Below are positions 35,291 to 44,768 of a stretch of DNA of 64,000 nucleotides, piece by piece (position 1 is the first letter of the stretch; the number at the start of each line of letters is the position of its first letter). Made by a program: the position numbers and the translations under genes. Origin of the DNA: a bacterium. Lineage in GTDB: Bacteria; Electryoneota; RPQS01. Location of the stretch: positions 148,544 through 212,543 of the forward strand of contig JAHDVH010000004.1 in assembly GCA_023382385.1 (NCBI GenBank), in the 5' to 3' direction. The notes beneath the pieces are model-generated. The model was not told the origin of the DNA. It did no database searches and worked only from the letters and a program-made list of their open reading frames with translations.

Positions 35291-36505
35291 TCAACTCCAG
35301 CTTATTGGGAGCACGTCTACCAAGGCTCGTGCTTCTATTGTGCGCGGCTCTCCGTCAAATATGATGAAAGCGTTTGCAGAGACAAGTCCACCAAGCATAT
35401 GGGATTCTTGACCTGTGCAGGGAGCCACAAATTCGGTATTGCCATCTCGGAAAGTCTTTGCGCGAACGAATTCAGTGCGCGAGGTTCGCTTGCTTATTGA
35501 AGTGTTTAGGATTGCTGCATGCGGGGCAATGTGCTCGCTTGCGGCGCCCGACATGAACTTGAGTGCTGGTTTGACGAAGAGCAGATACGTAACCAAAGCT
35601 GAGACAGGATTGCCCGGCAAGCCAAACACAGGTTTCCCATTCAAAGTTGCAAAGACCGTCGGCTTCCCCGGTTTGATGCTCACCTTGTCAAATAGAATTG
35701 TCCCGCCGAGACTCAATATAGCGGGTTTCACATAATCCAAGTCACCGACCGATGCGCCACCTGAAGTGATAATAACATCACACGAACTAAGAACCTCTTC
35801 AATGCGGTTTCTGATTGCTGCTTCATCGTCTGGGCATCGATACACCACGATATGATGAATACCGAGTTCTGATAACGCAGTCATCAGGGCATAGCGATTT
35901 GAGTCATAGATCTGTGCGCTGTCAAGCGATTCGCCAAGCTCAACAAGTTCGCTTCCGGTAATGATGAGTGCAACGCGAGGTTTCCTGAACACGGACACTT
36001 CCGCAGCACCGAGAGTTGCAGCCAAACCGATTGCCGCGGGTGATAACCTTGTTGCTTTCGACAGGCAAATGTCCCCATATCGAAATTCTTCGCCTGCTCT
36101 TCGAACATTCGAATTAGATTTCAAAGGCTGTCTTAAGTGAATTGTTTCTTCTTCAATCGACACATCCTCGATCATGACAACTGCATCGGCACAAGGAGGG
36201 AGCATCGCGCCCGTGAATATGCGCAACGCACACCCAGGCTGAACCGGTGCGTCGGGAAAGCTGCCTGTCTTGACCGTGCCGATGACTTTCAGCTTACAGG
36301 GGTTTTCCATGTCTGCGTGTGCTGTATCACTGGCAAGCACCGCAAAACCGTCCACGGCGCTATGGTCGAAACGCGGAAGAGGGAACGGTGAGCAAACATC
36401 TTGAGCAAGGTAGCGATTGTGCGCCTCTGCGAGCGCAATCACTTCAACCGACAACGTCTGAACGTTTGCACGAATTATTCGTTGCGCTTCTGGAACACTC
36501 AGCAT
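35291..36505 (-). CDS. moeA: Molybdopterin molybdotransferase MoeA
   Basis: 404 residues, full length. Inserts molybdate into adenylylated molybdopterin. Family marks: FPLPRFDHSAVDGFAVLASDT near the N terminus, GSELVELGESLDSAQIYDSNRYAL, ITSGGASVGDLDYVK and VFGLPGNPVSALVTY. The C-terminal domain is present. It starts 1 bp after the moaC-moaB fusion stop and supplies cofactor for the NarG encoded on the other strand. Confidence 0.96.
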   Translation of the reverse strand: MLSVPEAQRIIRANVQTLSVEVIALAEAHNRYLAQDVCSPFPLPRFDHSAVDGFAVLASDTAHADMENPCKLKVIGTVKTGSFPDAPVQPGCALRIFTGAMLPPCADAVVMIEDVSIEEETIHLRQPLKSNSNVRRAGEEFRYGDICLSKATRLSPAAIGLAATLGAAEVSVFRKPRVALIITGSELVELGESLDSAQIYDSNRYALMTALSELGIHHIVVYRCPDDEAAIRNRIEEVLSSCDVIITSGGASVGDLDYVKPAILSLGGTILFDKVSIKPGKPTVFATLNGKPVFGLPGNPVSALVTYLLFVKPALKFMSGAASEHIAPHAAILNTSISKRTSRTEFVRAKTFRDGNTEFVAPCTGQESHMLGGLVSANAFIIFDGEPRTIEARALVDVLPISWS

Positions 36506-36506
36506 G

Positions 36507-37439
36507 TTACATGTCTTTCACTTTTGGCCGTTCGTGTCCACCACCCCAGATCATTTGAAAAGCATGCAGCATGCCGGGAAACAGAGCATCGAGCGATTCC
36601 TGCACGCCTCGCTTTGATCCCGGCAGGTTCACAATCAATGTGTTTCCCCGCAGTCCGGCTCTGGCTCGCGACAACATGGCATACGGGGTTCGCTCCTGTC
36701 CGTACGTGCGAATTGCTTCCGGGATACCCGGTACTTCGCGCTCGATGACGTCCTGCATCGCTTCCGGTGTCGTATCTCGAGGGCTGAATCCTGTTCCTCC
36801 TGTGGTCATGACAAGATCGACATGATCTTCATCGCAGTATTTCTTGAGAGTATCGGCAATCAGCACCTTATCGTCCGGGACGATTTCATATTTGATAATC
36901 TCAAGGCCAAGACTCGAGAGCCGATCGCGGATCAACAACCCGGACGCATCTGACTTCTTGCCGGCCGCAACGGAGTCTGACATGACCAGAACGGCGGCTC
37001 TCAGTGGTTCAGAGAACGCATCTCTGAAGTCTGATTTTCCTCCTTGCTTCTTCAGCAGTCTGACACTCAGTAACTCCATGTTGTCATCCAGCATTTTGAG
37101 CATGTCGTAAACCGTCAATGCTGCAACAGCGGAAGCCGTCATCGCCTCCATTTCCATTCCGGTGCGGTAGATACCTTTGACTGTAGCAGTCAGCGTTATT
37201 CTATCGTCCGCTACGCTATGCTCGATCTTTATGTATTCAATCGGCACTGGATGGCAGAAGGGAATGATTTCCGAAGTCTTCTTTGCCGCCATCACACCGG
37301 CGACTCTGGCGACCTCGAGCGGATTCCCTTTCGGGACGGTCCCTGCTTTGATTCGCTCAATGACTTGCGGGGAGACTGTCAAGACTGACTCGGCGACAGC
37401 AAACCGAAGTGTCGGGTTTTTTTCTGAAACGTCAATCAT
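36507..37439 (-). CDS. moaCB: MoaC-MoaB/Mog fusion (bifunctional molybdopterin biosynthesis protein)
   Basis: 310 residues joining two enzymes. Residues 1-145 are MoaC, the cyclic pyranopterin monophosphate synthase that acts after MoaA (FCHPVPIEYIKIEH, GIYRTGMEMEAMTASAVAALTVYDMLK). Residues 155-310 are MoaB/Mog, the molybdopterin adenylyltransferase (LVMSDSVAAGKKSDASG, VMTTGGTGFSPRDTTPEAMQDVI). The N terminus is slightly shorter than in stand-alone MoaC. MoaC-MoaB fusions are known in several bacterial groups. It sits between mobA and moeA; with moaA on the rightward operon, most of the cofactor path is covered, but no moaD, moaE or moeB is seen here. Confidence 0.93.
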   Translation of the reverse strand: MIDVSEKNPTLRFAVAESVLTVSPQVIERIKAGTVPKGNPLEVARVAGVMAAKKTSEIIPFCHPVPIEYIKIEHSVADDRITLTATVKGIYRTGMEMEAMTASAVAALTVYDMLKMLDDNMELLSVRLLKKQGGKSDFRDAFSEPLRAAVLVMSDSVAAGKKSDASGLLIRDRLSSLGLEIIKYEIVPDDKVLIADTLKKYCDEDHVDLVMTTGGTGFSPRDTTPEAMQDVIEREVPGIPEAIRTYGQERTPYAMLSRARAGLRGNTLIVNLPGSKRGVQESLDALFPGMLHAFQMIWGGGHERPKVKDM

Positions 37440-37457
37440 GTTAATCCTTCATCTGGG

Positions 37458-38072
37458 TTAGCGAGAAGAATTTTGAAGTATCCTGTTGATTTCCTCTACG
37501 TCGCCTGGGGTGTTGCAGCTACGCAGCCGTGTCCAGCTTTCTGGATCGAGGGCGATAGTTCGGAAGTTTGAGCGCCCAAGTAACTCGCGCAGGGAAGCAC
37601 GAGGCTGCCGGAGAAGTTGCTCCACGTGTGGGAGAAGAGCTGCGGGATAGAAACCCGGAAGCGGAGCAATGTTTGTTTCATCCTGATCGCAGAAAACGCA
37701 CGGCTTATCGTCAATCTCAGCATGAAGACGATTGAGCAATTGCGTGGTCAGTAGAGGCTGATCACATGCTGCTACTATATAATAGGAAGCGATACCGCTG
37801 CTTAACAAGCTCAAGAGTGCACCAACTGGACCCCGTTCAGGCACTTTGTCGGGGATGATGCGGAGGTCGGGATGACAGGAAATCTCGATTCCTTCCGCAT
37901 GACCAAGAACACAGCACGGTCCAGCAGTCTGCTTCACGATAGAATAGACGCGCTCAAACATTGTTTCACCTGTACTTAGCCGTGTTCCTGCCTTGGGACT
38001 TCCCATTCGAGAGCTCTTTCCGCCAGCCAAAATCGCCGAGGCAATCAGCACATTTGTCTCTGATAAAATCAT
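37458..38072 (-). CDS. mobA: Molybdenum cofactor guanylyltransferase MobA
   Basis: About 204 residues from the ATG at 38072; an upstream in-frame TTG at 38108 is less likely. It has the nucleotide-binding start ASAILAGGKSSRMGSPKAG, then DKVPERGPVGALLSLL and VAACDQPLLTTQLLNRL, all typical of MobA. It converts Mo-molybdopterin to the bis-MGD form needed by NarG-type reductases. First gene of the leftward cofactor operon, divergent from the Rrf2-moaA-nar operon. Confidence 0.93.
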   Translation of the reverse strand: MILSETNVLIASAILAGGKSSRMGSPKAGTRLSTGETMFERVYSIVKQTAGPCCVLGHAEGIEISCHPDLRIIPDKVPERGPVGALLSLLSSGIASYYIVAACDQPLLTTQLLNRLHAEIDDKPCVFCDQDETNIAPLPGFYPAALLPHVEQLLRQPRASLRELLGRSNFRTIALDPESWTRLRSCNTPGDVEEINRILQNSSR

Positions 38073-38080
38073 GTTTGTTA

Positions 38081-38101
38081 TTAAGATACGCGAAGTCTTA
38101 A
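38081..38101 (-). promoter_or_regulatory. Inverted repeat in the mobA leader
   Basis: TTAAGA-N9-TCTTAA lies 9-29 bp upstream of the mobA start codon, in the divergent region between the two Mo/nar operons. It may be an operator for one of the Rrf2 proteins, but there is no second copy to support this. Confidence 0.3.
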
Positions 38102-38295
38102 GAACCAACCAAGGACAGTCACGCTACTCCAATATACTGTTGATGCTGTGGACCGATTGGACGTGGAATCTCGTGCGCTTTGAGGCATGATGAGGGGACT
38201 CAGGCCACAATAATCGAGCAGTGTTTCGGTGACTTCTTTGGGTAAGTTATTGAAAATAATTATTTAATCTTACTTTCTGGGTCTCTCTGTGGTGC

Positions 38296-38324
38296 TTGAC
38301 AACAGGCCCAATATAGTATATATT
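38296..38324 (+). promoter_or_regulatory. Sigma70-type promoter of the Rrf2-moaA-nar operon
   Basis: TTGACA (38296-38301), a 17-bp spacer and TATATT (38319-38324) form a near-consensus promoter, with the start codon 27 bp after the -10. Such a strong core promoter with an Rrf2 gene first in line suggests that the Rrf2 protein represses its own operon. An imperfect AGTAT...ATACACT repeat overlaps the -10 region and could be its site. Confidence 0.65.
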
Positions 38325-38350
38325 CGGATAAAAAGATACACTACTCTTTA

Positions 38351-38797
38351 ATGTTATTCTCCCATTCAGCAGCATATGCGGTTCGAGCCCTGATCTGGTT
38401 GGCGTGTCAACCCAAGGACAGTCGCTGGCTGGCTACCGATGTTGCCCAAAGGGAAGGTATTCCACAACCATATCTCAGCAAGGTTCTCGGTGTTCTGAAG
38501 TCGCATGGATACATTCACTCGACGCGCGGACCACGAGGGGGCTATGTGCTCGCCCAGGATCCTTCAACCATCTCACTCCTGAAGATATCAGAATTGTTTG
38601 ATTCAGACAAGCGGATGTCCACCTGCGTGCTGGCCTACGGACTATGCGGAGAGTGCGCGCTTTGCCCGCTTGGCGAAATGTGGACCACGACCAAAGCGAC
38701 GATTCAGAACTTTCTGGAAACGACGACCATCGCCACGCTCGCTCAGCGCAGTCCGCAAAACACGGCGAACGCTCACACACAAATCGGTCATGAATAA
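38351..38797 (+). CDS. Rrf2-family transcriptional regulator (second), leading the nar operon
   Basis: 148 residues. N-terminal MLFSHSAAYAVRALIWLAC, recognition segment IPQPYLSKVLGVLKSHGYI, wing GPRGGYVLAQ. The Cys cluster CVLAYGLCGECALC (C-x6-C-x2-C-x2-C, residues 95-108) could hold an Fe-S cluster, as in NsrR and IscR. It lies directly behind a strong promoter and overlaps the moaA start by 8 bp, so it is the first gene of the operon that includes narGHJI. It is likely an NO-, redox- or iron-responsive switch for nitrate respiration; the signal is not shown by the sequence. Confidence 0.88.
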   Translation: MLFSHSAAYAVRALIWLACQPKDSRWLATDVAQREGIPQPYLSKVLGVLKSHGYIHSTRGPRGGYVLAQDPSTISLLKISELFDSDKRMSTCVLAYGLCGECALCPLGEMWTTTKATIQNFLETTTIATLAQRSPQNTANAHTQIGHE

Positions 38798-39821
38798 ACC
38801 TTCAGCAGCATATGAATCTCGAGTGAGGTGCGCATCGCAGCTCGTTGACCGGTATGGTCGCGTTCATGACTACCTTCGAATCTCGGTTACCGATCGCTGC
38901 AATTTACGCTGTACATATTGTATGCCTGCAGAAGGATTGAAGTGGAAGAAACAGGAGCAGATACTAAGCAACGACGAGATTCTCAGAGTTGCGCGGATCA
39001 TGGCCGGCATGGGCGTGCGAAAGATCAGGCTGACCGGCGGGGAACCAACCACGAGAAGCGATTTGGAGGACTTGGTCGCGGAATTGGTTCGGGTTGACGG
39101 TATCGAAACCGTCGCTCTGACGACGAACGGAGTCCTGTTTGCCCGCAAGGCTCAGCAATTAAAGCAAGCGGGTCTCGGCGGAGTTAACATCAGCCTTGAC
39201 AGTCTCAACCGGGAGACATTTCAGAAGATCGCGCGCCGAGACGCACTTGGGCAAGTACTGGACTCCATTGATGCTGCGCTGCGCTTAGAGTTCGCCATGG
39301 TAAAGGTCAATATGGTCGTGATGGCGGGAATCAACGAGCATGAAATGCTCGACTTCGTTGAGTTGACACGATATCAACCGATAAATGTTCGATTTATCGA
39401 GTATATGCCTTTCAAGGGTAACCAATGGGATCCGACGGGAGTTGTGACATACGCCGACATGCGCAAGCGTATCGAAGAACGCTATGATCTGCACGCCATG
39501 CCGGAGACATATGCAGCGAACCGCGTCGCCGAGGATTTTGCGATCCCGGGATTTCAGGGCAAAATCAGCTTCATTGCTTCCATGTCACAGAGTTTTTGTG
39601 CCACCTGCTCGCGCCTTCGCTTGACCTCGGACGGCGCGCTCAAGGCATGTCTGTTTTTCCCTGCGCAGGTGCAGCTTCGCGATTTGCTTCGTGGAAATGC
39701 ACCGGACGATCACATTCGAAATGCTATTACACGGGCTGTACAAGCCAAGCCTGCGGGTCATCCCGATCCCACGGAACTTGCGGAGCTGAATGATCTCAGC
39801 ATGATTGAAATTGGAGGATAA
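38790..39821 (+). CDS. moaA: GTP 3',8-cyclase MoaA
   Basis: 343 residues from the ATG at 38790, which overlaps the Rrf2 stop; a longer frame starting in the Rrf2 gene is not real. It is a radical-SAM enzyme that starts molybdopterin synthesis from GTP. N-terminal cluster CNLRCTYC (CxxxCxxC), GGEPTTRSDL for SAM binding, C-terminal cluster CATCSRLRLTSDGALKAC, and the C-terminal Gly-Gly needed for activity (MIEIGG) are all present. Confidence 0.96.
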   Translation: MNKPSAAYESRVRCASQLVDRYGRVHDYLRISVTDRCNLRCTYCMPAEGLKWKKQEQILSNDEILRVARIMAGMGVRKIRLTGGEPTTRSDLEDLVAELVRVDGIETVALTTNGVLFARKAQQLKQAGLGGVNISLDSLNRETFQKIARRDALGQVLDSIDAALRLEFAMVKVNMVVMAGINEHEMLDFVELTRYQPINVRFIEYMPFKGNQWDPTGVVTYADMRKRIEERYDLHAMPETYAANRVAEDFAIPGFQGKISFIASMSQSFCATCSRLRLTSDGALKACLFFPAQVQLRDLLRGNAPDDHIRNAITRAVQAKPAGHPDPTELAELNDLSMIEIGG

Positions 39822-39823
39822 AG

Positions 39824-40339
39824 ATGGCAGACCACATCCATCAGCCAAACGGAAGAACAACAACCGGAAAGATCGTCGCCATTTCGACCAGCACCCGGCG
39901 CGGGATTCCCAAATCCAATCGGAATGAAGTTCTGCTGATCGAGAATTGGGGCATGGAGGGCGATGTGCATGCCGGAAACTGGCATCGTCAAATCAGCATT
40001 CTTGCAATGGAGAGTGTTCAGAAGATGCGGGACAAAGGGGTTCCTGTCCGCCCAGGCGCGTTTGCTGAGAACTTAACTACAGAGTTCATTGACATTCCCA
40101 ACTTGACCATCGGGACGCGCGTCATCATTGGAGATACCGAACTCGAAATTACGCAAATCGGCAAAGAGTGTCACCAGAAGTGCGCCATCTTCTATCGAGC
40201 GGGTGACTGCGTCATGCCGCGCGAAGGAATCTTTGCGATTGTCAAGCGAGGCGGCGTGATCACCGTAGGCGATGATGTTGTGGTTCATGCGGCAGAGTCA
40301 GCCGAAGGGCTTTCCACAGAAGCGAGTGAGGCGGCATGA
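39824..40339 (+). CDS. MOSC-domain protein
   Basis: 171 residues with GGAGG 7 bp upstream. It matches the short stand-alone MOSC family: GKIVAISTSTRRGIPKSNRNEVLLIENWGMEGDVHAGNWHRQISIL, then FAENLTTEFIDI, and a conserved Cys segment IGKECHQKC. MOSC domains bind molybdenum cofactor or carry sulfur to it. Proteins of this size are often encoded with moaA or moaB. The ATGA overlap with the next gene ties it to the cytochrome and nar genes. Confidence 0.88.
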   Translation: MADHIHQPNGRTTTGKIVAISTSTRRGIPKSNRNEVLLIENWGMEGDVHAGNWHRQISILAMESVQKMRDKGVPVRPGAFAENLTTEFIDIPNLTIGTRVIIGDTELEITQIGKECHQKCAIFYRAGDCVMPREGIFAIVKRGGVITVGDDVVVHAAESAEGLSTEASEAA

Positions 40340-41139
40340 ATCGCTACTTTCTCGTCACTTTCTATGTGACACTCTTCCTCTTTGGAGGGGCTTTCGCACA
40401 GTCGCCTGACAGCATCGTTGCTCAAGCAGACTCGGCGCAAGTTGATTCCACTGCCAAACAGGTTGATGCAGTTGCCCTGAGCTATGTGCAGAAGTGCGTG
40501 GGTTGCCACACCATCGGCGGAGGGAAGTTAACCGGACCGGACTTGCTTCCGACTCGCGCTTGGCCAAAATCCGAACTTGCAGCCAAAGTAAAACTGATGG
40601 AATCGCGAGTCGGGCCGCTTTCACAGCAGGATGTAGATCAGTACGTCGAGTTACTGCAAGACGCTCGTGCGCAAGAGCGAGTAAGCATCGCGCAGGAATT
40701 GGCGAGCAAAGCGGTGGCTGCAACGCTTGATCCGGCCTCCGAGCAGATCGGACGGAAGCTGTTCGAAGGTTCAACGCGACTTGCCAATGGCGGCATCGCG
40801 TGTATTACTTGTCATCGTGCCGGCGCACAGGGCGGATCGTTTGGTCCCGACTTGACTGCTTTACAGACGCGCATGGGCAAGGTCGCCATGACTTCAGCTA
40901 TTCAGCAGTCGCAGTTTCTGGTCATGTCGGGAACCTATAAGAATCGACCGATTACCGCGCAAGAGGCCGTTCACCTGGCTGAATACTTGTCCTCCCCCGA
41001 TATGATGCCGCAGACGAGCCTGGAGGATCGAGCACCGATGCTGGGCACAGTGATCGGAGTCTTGGGGTTATTGACCGTTGTCGGACTTTACAGAAAACGC
41101 TCGCGCAATCGCATATCGCGCCAACGAGGTATAGCATGA
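40336..41139 (+). CDS. Membrane-anchored dihaem cytochrome c of the nar operon
   Basis: 267 residues: signal peptide (to about AFA-QSP), first haem domain with CVGCH (residues 54-58), second with CITCH (about 156-160), and a C-terminal hydrophobic anchor ([17 protein letters not shown]) followed by basic residues. Its place directly before narG (ATGA overlap) recalls the narC gene at the head of the Thermus nar operon. It may take electrons from the Rieske/cytochrome b module encoded downstream or link the nitrate reductase complex to periplasmic carriers. No close family name is certain. Confidence 0.82.
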   Translation: MNRYFLVTFYVTLFLFGGAFAQSPDSIVAQADSAQVDSTAKQVDAVALSYVQKCVGCHTIGGGKLTGPDLLPTRAWPKSELAAKVKLMESRVGPLSQQDVDQYVELLQDARAQERVSIAQELASKAVAATLDPASEQIGRKLFEGSTRLANGGIACITCHRAGAQGGSFGPDLTALQTRMGKVAMTSAIQQSQFLVMSGTYKNRPITAQEAVHLAEYLSSPDMMPQTSLEDRAPMLGTVIGVLGLLTVVGLYRKRSRNRISRQRGIA

Positions 41140-44100
41140 GTTGGATTACAGATCTCTTTGATCCCAAGCAGCGGGAGTGGGAAGACTTCTACCGCAATCG
41201 GTGGTCTTACGACAAAATAATACGTAGCACGCACGGTGTAAACTGCACGGGTGGTTGCAGCTGGAATATCTACGTCAAGAACGGCATCGTCACGTGGGAA
41301 ATGCAAGCACTCGACTATCCTATCATAGACAAGGATATTCCTCCCTACGAACCGCGCGGCTGCCAGCGCGGAATTTCCTATTCATGGTATATCTACAGTC
41401 CGATTCGCGTCAAGTATCCGTACGTTCGCGGAGCGTTGATCGACCTGTGGAGAGCGGCGAAACAGCAGTTTCCCGACGATCCCGTCGCCGCATGGAACTC
41501 TATTGTCTCAAATCCGGAATCACGCGCACGCTATCACTCAGCGCGAGGAAAAGGCGGACTGCGTAGATTCAGCTGGGACGAAGCACTCGAGATTCTCGCG
41601 GCGGCGAATATTCACACGGTGATGAAACACGGCCCGGACCGGATTGCAGGGTTCTCGCCGATACCTGCGATGTCCATGGTAAGTTATGCGGCAGGTGCGC
41701 GGTTCATGCAGCTGATGGGTGGTGTATCGCTCTCGTTCTACGATTGGTACTGTGACCTGCCGCCGGCGTCTCCAGAAATTTGGGGCGAACAAACGGACGT
41801 CGCGGAAAGCGCCGATTGGTTCAAATCGAACTTCATCGCAGTCGTCGGCTCGAACGTCCTGATGACTCGCACGCCGGATGCTCATTTCCTTGTGGAAGCG
41901 CGGCATCGCGGTGCAAAAGTTGTCGTCTTTTCGCCGGACTTCTCAATGGTGTCCAAGGTTTCAGATGAGTGGGTTCCCATTCATCAAGGGCAGGACTCCG
42001 CATTCTGGATGGCGGTCGGACATACGATTCTGCGGGAATTTTACGTCGAACGATCCGTCCCGTTCTTTATTGATTACCAGAAGCAGTATACTGACGGGCC
42101 GATGCTGGTTGAACTGCACAAGCAGAATGACGGAAGTTTCAAACCCGGTCAGTATCTGCGAGCCTCTCAAGTCACCGAAACGAAGAGCATTGAGAATTCC
42201 GAATGGAAGTTCTTCATGCTTGATTCTACTACTGGAGAATTGCGACTTCCACAGGGTACGATTGGTCATCGCTGGCAATCCCAGAAGGGACAGTGGAATC
42301 TGAAACTGGAAGATGAGAGAACCGGCAGGCCTTTTGATCCGCTCTTAACGCTCGACCCGAAGGCGGACAAGATGGTGAACGTTTCCCTTCCGGAGTTTTC
42401 CTCTGAGCAAGGCGACCGCTGGGTCAGTGCTCAGGTTCCCGTGAGGAAGATAAACACCGCAGAGGGTGACGTTTATGTCACCACGGCGTTTGAATTGATG
42501 ATCGCAAGATACGGTGTCAGCCGCGATGCGACGAACCCTGCGCCTTATGACGAGCCGGATCACGCTTATACTCCCGCATGGCAAGAGAAATTTACTGGTG
42601 TCTCCGGAGATGTTGTGTTGAGGTTTGCCCGCGAGTGGGCCACAACTGCCGAGAAGAGCGGCGGCAAGTGCAGTGTCATTATTGGAGCAGGCGTCAATCA
42701 CTGGTATCATAACAATCTGATCTACCGTTCCATTATTTCAAGTCTCATGCTTTGTGGCTGTGTTGGTAAGAATGGCGGCGGGTTGAATCACTACGTGGGT
42801 CAGGAGAAGCTTGTTCCTCAGACTTCGTGGGCACCGATCGCGTTCGGGACGGATTGGTCTGTGCCGCCGCGACTGCAGAACACTCCATCATTCCACTACG
42901 TCAACTCCGATCAATGGCGATACGATCCCAAGTTTGACGATATTTGTCCGGTCGCCGATCGCTCGCACTCCATGGCGCACGGCCACACGATTGACAAGCA
43001 GGTGCAAGCGGTGCGTGCGGGGTGGCTGCCCTCGTATCCGCAGTTCGATCAATCTTCTTTAGACGTCGCACGTGATGCGCGGGCGGCAGGCGCGACGGAT
43101 GAAGCTTCAATCGTTAAGGCGGTAGTTGAAAGACTGAAATCGAGAAAGCTGAAGTTCGCAGTTGAAGACCCCGACTCGCCAAAGTGTTTCCCAAGAGTGT
43201 TTTACATCTGGCGCGGGAACGCACTTCTTTCTTCCGCGAAGGGTCACGAGTATTTTCTCAAGCATTATCTGGGGACTCACACCAATCTGATCGCGAAGGA
43301 ACAGGCGAAAGAGCACGTTGAGGATGTCACCTGGCATGACAAAATTGAGCTTGGAAAGATGGACCTTGTGGTGGATCTTAACTACCGCATGGACTCTTCG
43401 GCTCTGTACTCTGATATCATTTTGCCGGCCGCGACCTACTACGAGAAGAATGATCTGAACTCGACGGATATGCACAGTTTCATTCATCCGCTTCAGGCTG
43501 CGGTGCCTCCCTGCTGGGAGTCGAAGAATGACTGGGATATTTTCCGTGAAGTGGCAAGGGCGACCTCAAAGCTTGCTGAGCGATACCTTCCGGATCCGAT
43601 CGAGGATGTCGTCACGGCACCGCTTGCGCATGACACTCCGGCTGAAATTGCTCAACCTTTTGTCAAGGATTGGTCAAAAGGTGAATGTGAGGCGATTCCG
43701 GGGAAGACGATGCCGATTATTAAAGTCGTCAAGCGCGATTACAAGAACGTCTTTAATCGGTTTATCAGCCTCGGTCCGAATTTCCGGAAGGGCCTTGGCA
43801 TGCACGGCATCCAGTTCGAAGTGGCCGATTTGTATGACGCCTACATGGAGAATAACCCGACGGAAAAGTGGGACGGTGGCATCTATCCGTCGTTGCGGGA
43901 GGATGTATTGGTCTGTGAGGCCATTCTGAATTTCGCTCCGGAAACAAACGGAGAGCTTGCATACCGTTCCTACAAATCCGAGGCAGTGAACACGGGCATA
44001 GACCATTCCCACGCTGCGGAGCGGACGCGCTCAGTTCGAACGACTTTCGAAGACATTGCGGCTCAACCGCGACGCATTCTGACTACGCCTTTTTGGAGTG

Positions 44101-44759
44101 GAGTGACAAGCGACAACCGAACATACTCGGCGTACTGTCAGAACGTCGAAGGTCTCGTTCCATGGCGGACATTGAGTGGACGCCAGCACTACTATCTCGA
44201 TCATGAGACGTACATTGCGTATGGCGAAAATCTTCCGACTTACAAGCCGCGTCCTGTCCGAGAAATTCTTGGGGACTTGACAATGTCGAAGCCGGCCGGC
44301 GGGACGTTGGTGTTGAACTATCTCACTCCGCACGGAAAGTGGTCCATTCACTCCACTTACGGCGACACGCTAAGAATGAGAACGTTGAGCCGAGGTCATG
44401 ATCCTATTTGGATCAACGACAAAGACGCTTTGCTGTTGGGTGTGGAAGACAACGACTGGGTTGAGATCTACAACGACCACGGCGTGGTCTGTACCTGCGC
44501 AAACGTGAGCGCGCGCATTCCCCGCGGAATGTGCTTCATCTATCATTCGCCAGAGCGCACATTAGGCATACCGAAATCGCCTGAGCGGGGAAACCGTCGC
44601 GCCGGGGGGCATAACAGCCTGACGAGGGCACGGCTGAAGCCGCTCTTCATGATCGGCGGTTACGGGCAGTTTACATACGCATTCAATTACTGGGGACCTC
44701 CCGGTGTGAACCGCGACACTTTTGTTGCCGTTAAGAAACTTGACAAAGTAATCTGGTAG
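41136..44759 (+). CDS. narG: Respiratory nitrate reductase alpha subunit NarG
   Basis: 1207 residues, close to E. coli NarG in length. The FS0 [4Fe-4S] ligands are visible: His33, Cys37, Cys41 and Cys76 in [14 protein letters not shown] and PRGCQRG. The molybdenum-ligand segment [13 protein letters not shown] carries the Asp ligand (about residue 207). It reduces nitrate to nitrite at a bis-MGD molybdenum centre. No twin-arginine signal is present (the N terminus is [20 protein letters not shown]), so the enzyme should face the cytoplasm as in E. coli. It overlaps the dihaem cytochrome gene and is followed 9 bp later by narH. Confidence 0.97.
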   Translation: MSWITDLFDPKQREWEDFYRNRWSYDKIIRSTHGVNCTGGCSWNIYVKNGIVTWEMQALDYPIIDKDIPPYEPRGCQRGISYSWYIYSPIRVKYPYVRGALIDLWRAAKQQFPDDPVAAWNSIVSNPESRARYHSARGKGGLRRFSWDEALEILAAANIHTVMKHGPDRIAGFSPIPAMSMVSYAAGARFMQLMGGVSLSFYDWYCDLPPASPEIWGEQTDVAESADWFKSNFIAVVGSNVLMTRTPDAHFLVEARHRGAKVVVFSPDFSMVSKVSDEWVPIHQGQDSAFWMAVGHTILREFYVERSVPFFIDYQKQYTDGPMLVELHKQNDGSFKPGQYLRASQVTETKSIENSEWKFFMLDSTTGELRLPQGTIGHRWQSQKGQWNLKLEDERTGRPFDPLLTLDPKADKMVNVSLPEFSSEQGDRWVSAQVPVRKINTAEGDVYVTTAFELMIARYGVSRDATNPAPYDEPDHAYTPAWQEKFTGVSGDVVLRFAREWATTAEKSGGKCSVIIGAGVNHWYHNNLIYRSIISSLMLCGCVGKNGGGLNHYVGQEKLVPQTSWAPIAFGTDWSVPPRLQNTPSFHYVNSDQWRYDPKFDDICPVADRSHSMAHGHTIDKQVQAVRAGWLPSYPQFDQSSLDVARDARAAGATDEASIVKAVVERLKSRKLKFAVEDPDSPKCFPRVFYIWRGNALLSSAKGHEYFLKHYLGTHTNLIAKEQAKEHVEDVTWHDKIELGKMDLVVDLNYRMDSSALYSDIILPAATYYEKNDLNSTDMHSFIHPLQAAVPPCWESKNDWDIFREVARATSKLAERYLPDPIEDVVTAPLAHDTPAEIAQPFVKDWSKGECEAIPGKTMPIIKVVKRDYKNVFNRFISLGPNFRKGLGMHGIQFEVADLYDAYMENNPTEKWDGGIYPSLREDVLVCEAILNFAPETNGELAYRSYKSEAVNTGIDHSHAAERTRSVRTTFEDIAAQPRRILTTPFWSGVTSDNRTYSAYCQNVEGLVPWRTLSGRQHYYLDHETYIAYGENLPTYKPRPVREILGDLTMSKPAGGTLVLNYLTPHGKWSIHSTYGDTLRMRTLSRGHDPIWINDKDALLLGVEDNDWVEIYNDHGVVCTCANVSARIPRGMCFIYHSPERTLGIPKSPERGNRRAGGHNSLTRARLKPLFMIGGYGQFTYAFNYWGPPGVNRDTFVAVKKLDKVIW

Positions 44760-44768
44760 AGGTGATCA

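Noticed and set aside
36507..37439. MoaC-MoaB fusion as a novel protein
   Set aside because: Bifunctional MoaC/MoaB proteins are already known in several bacterial groups.
38598..38789. N-terminal extension that would fuse a Cys/Arg-rich segment to MoaA
   Set aside because: It lies in a second frame of the Rrf2 gene; the ATG at 38790 gives the normal MoaA N terminus and a usual stop/start overlap.
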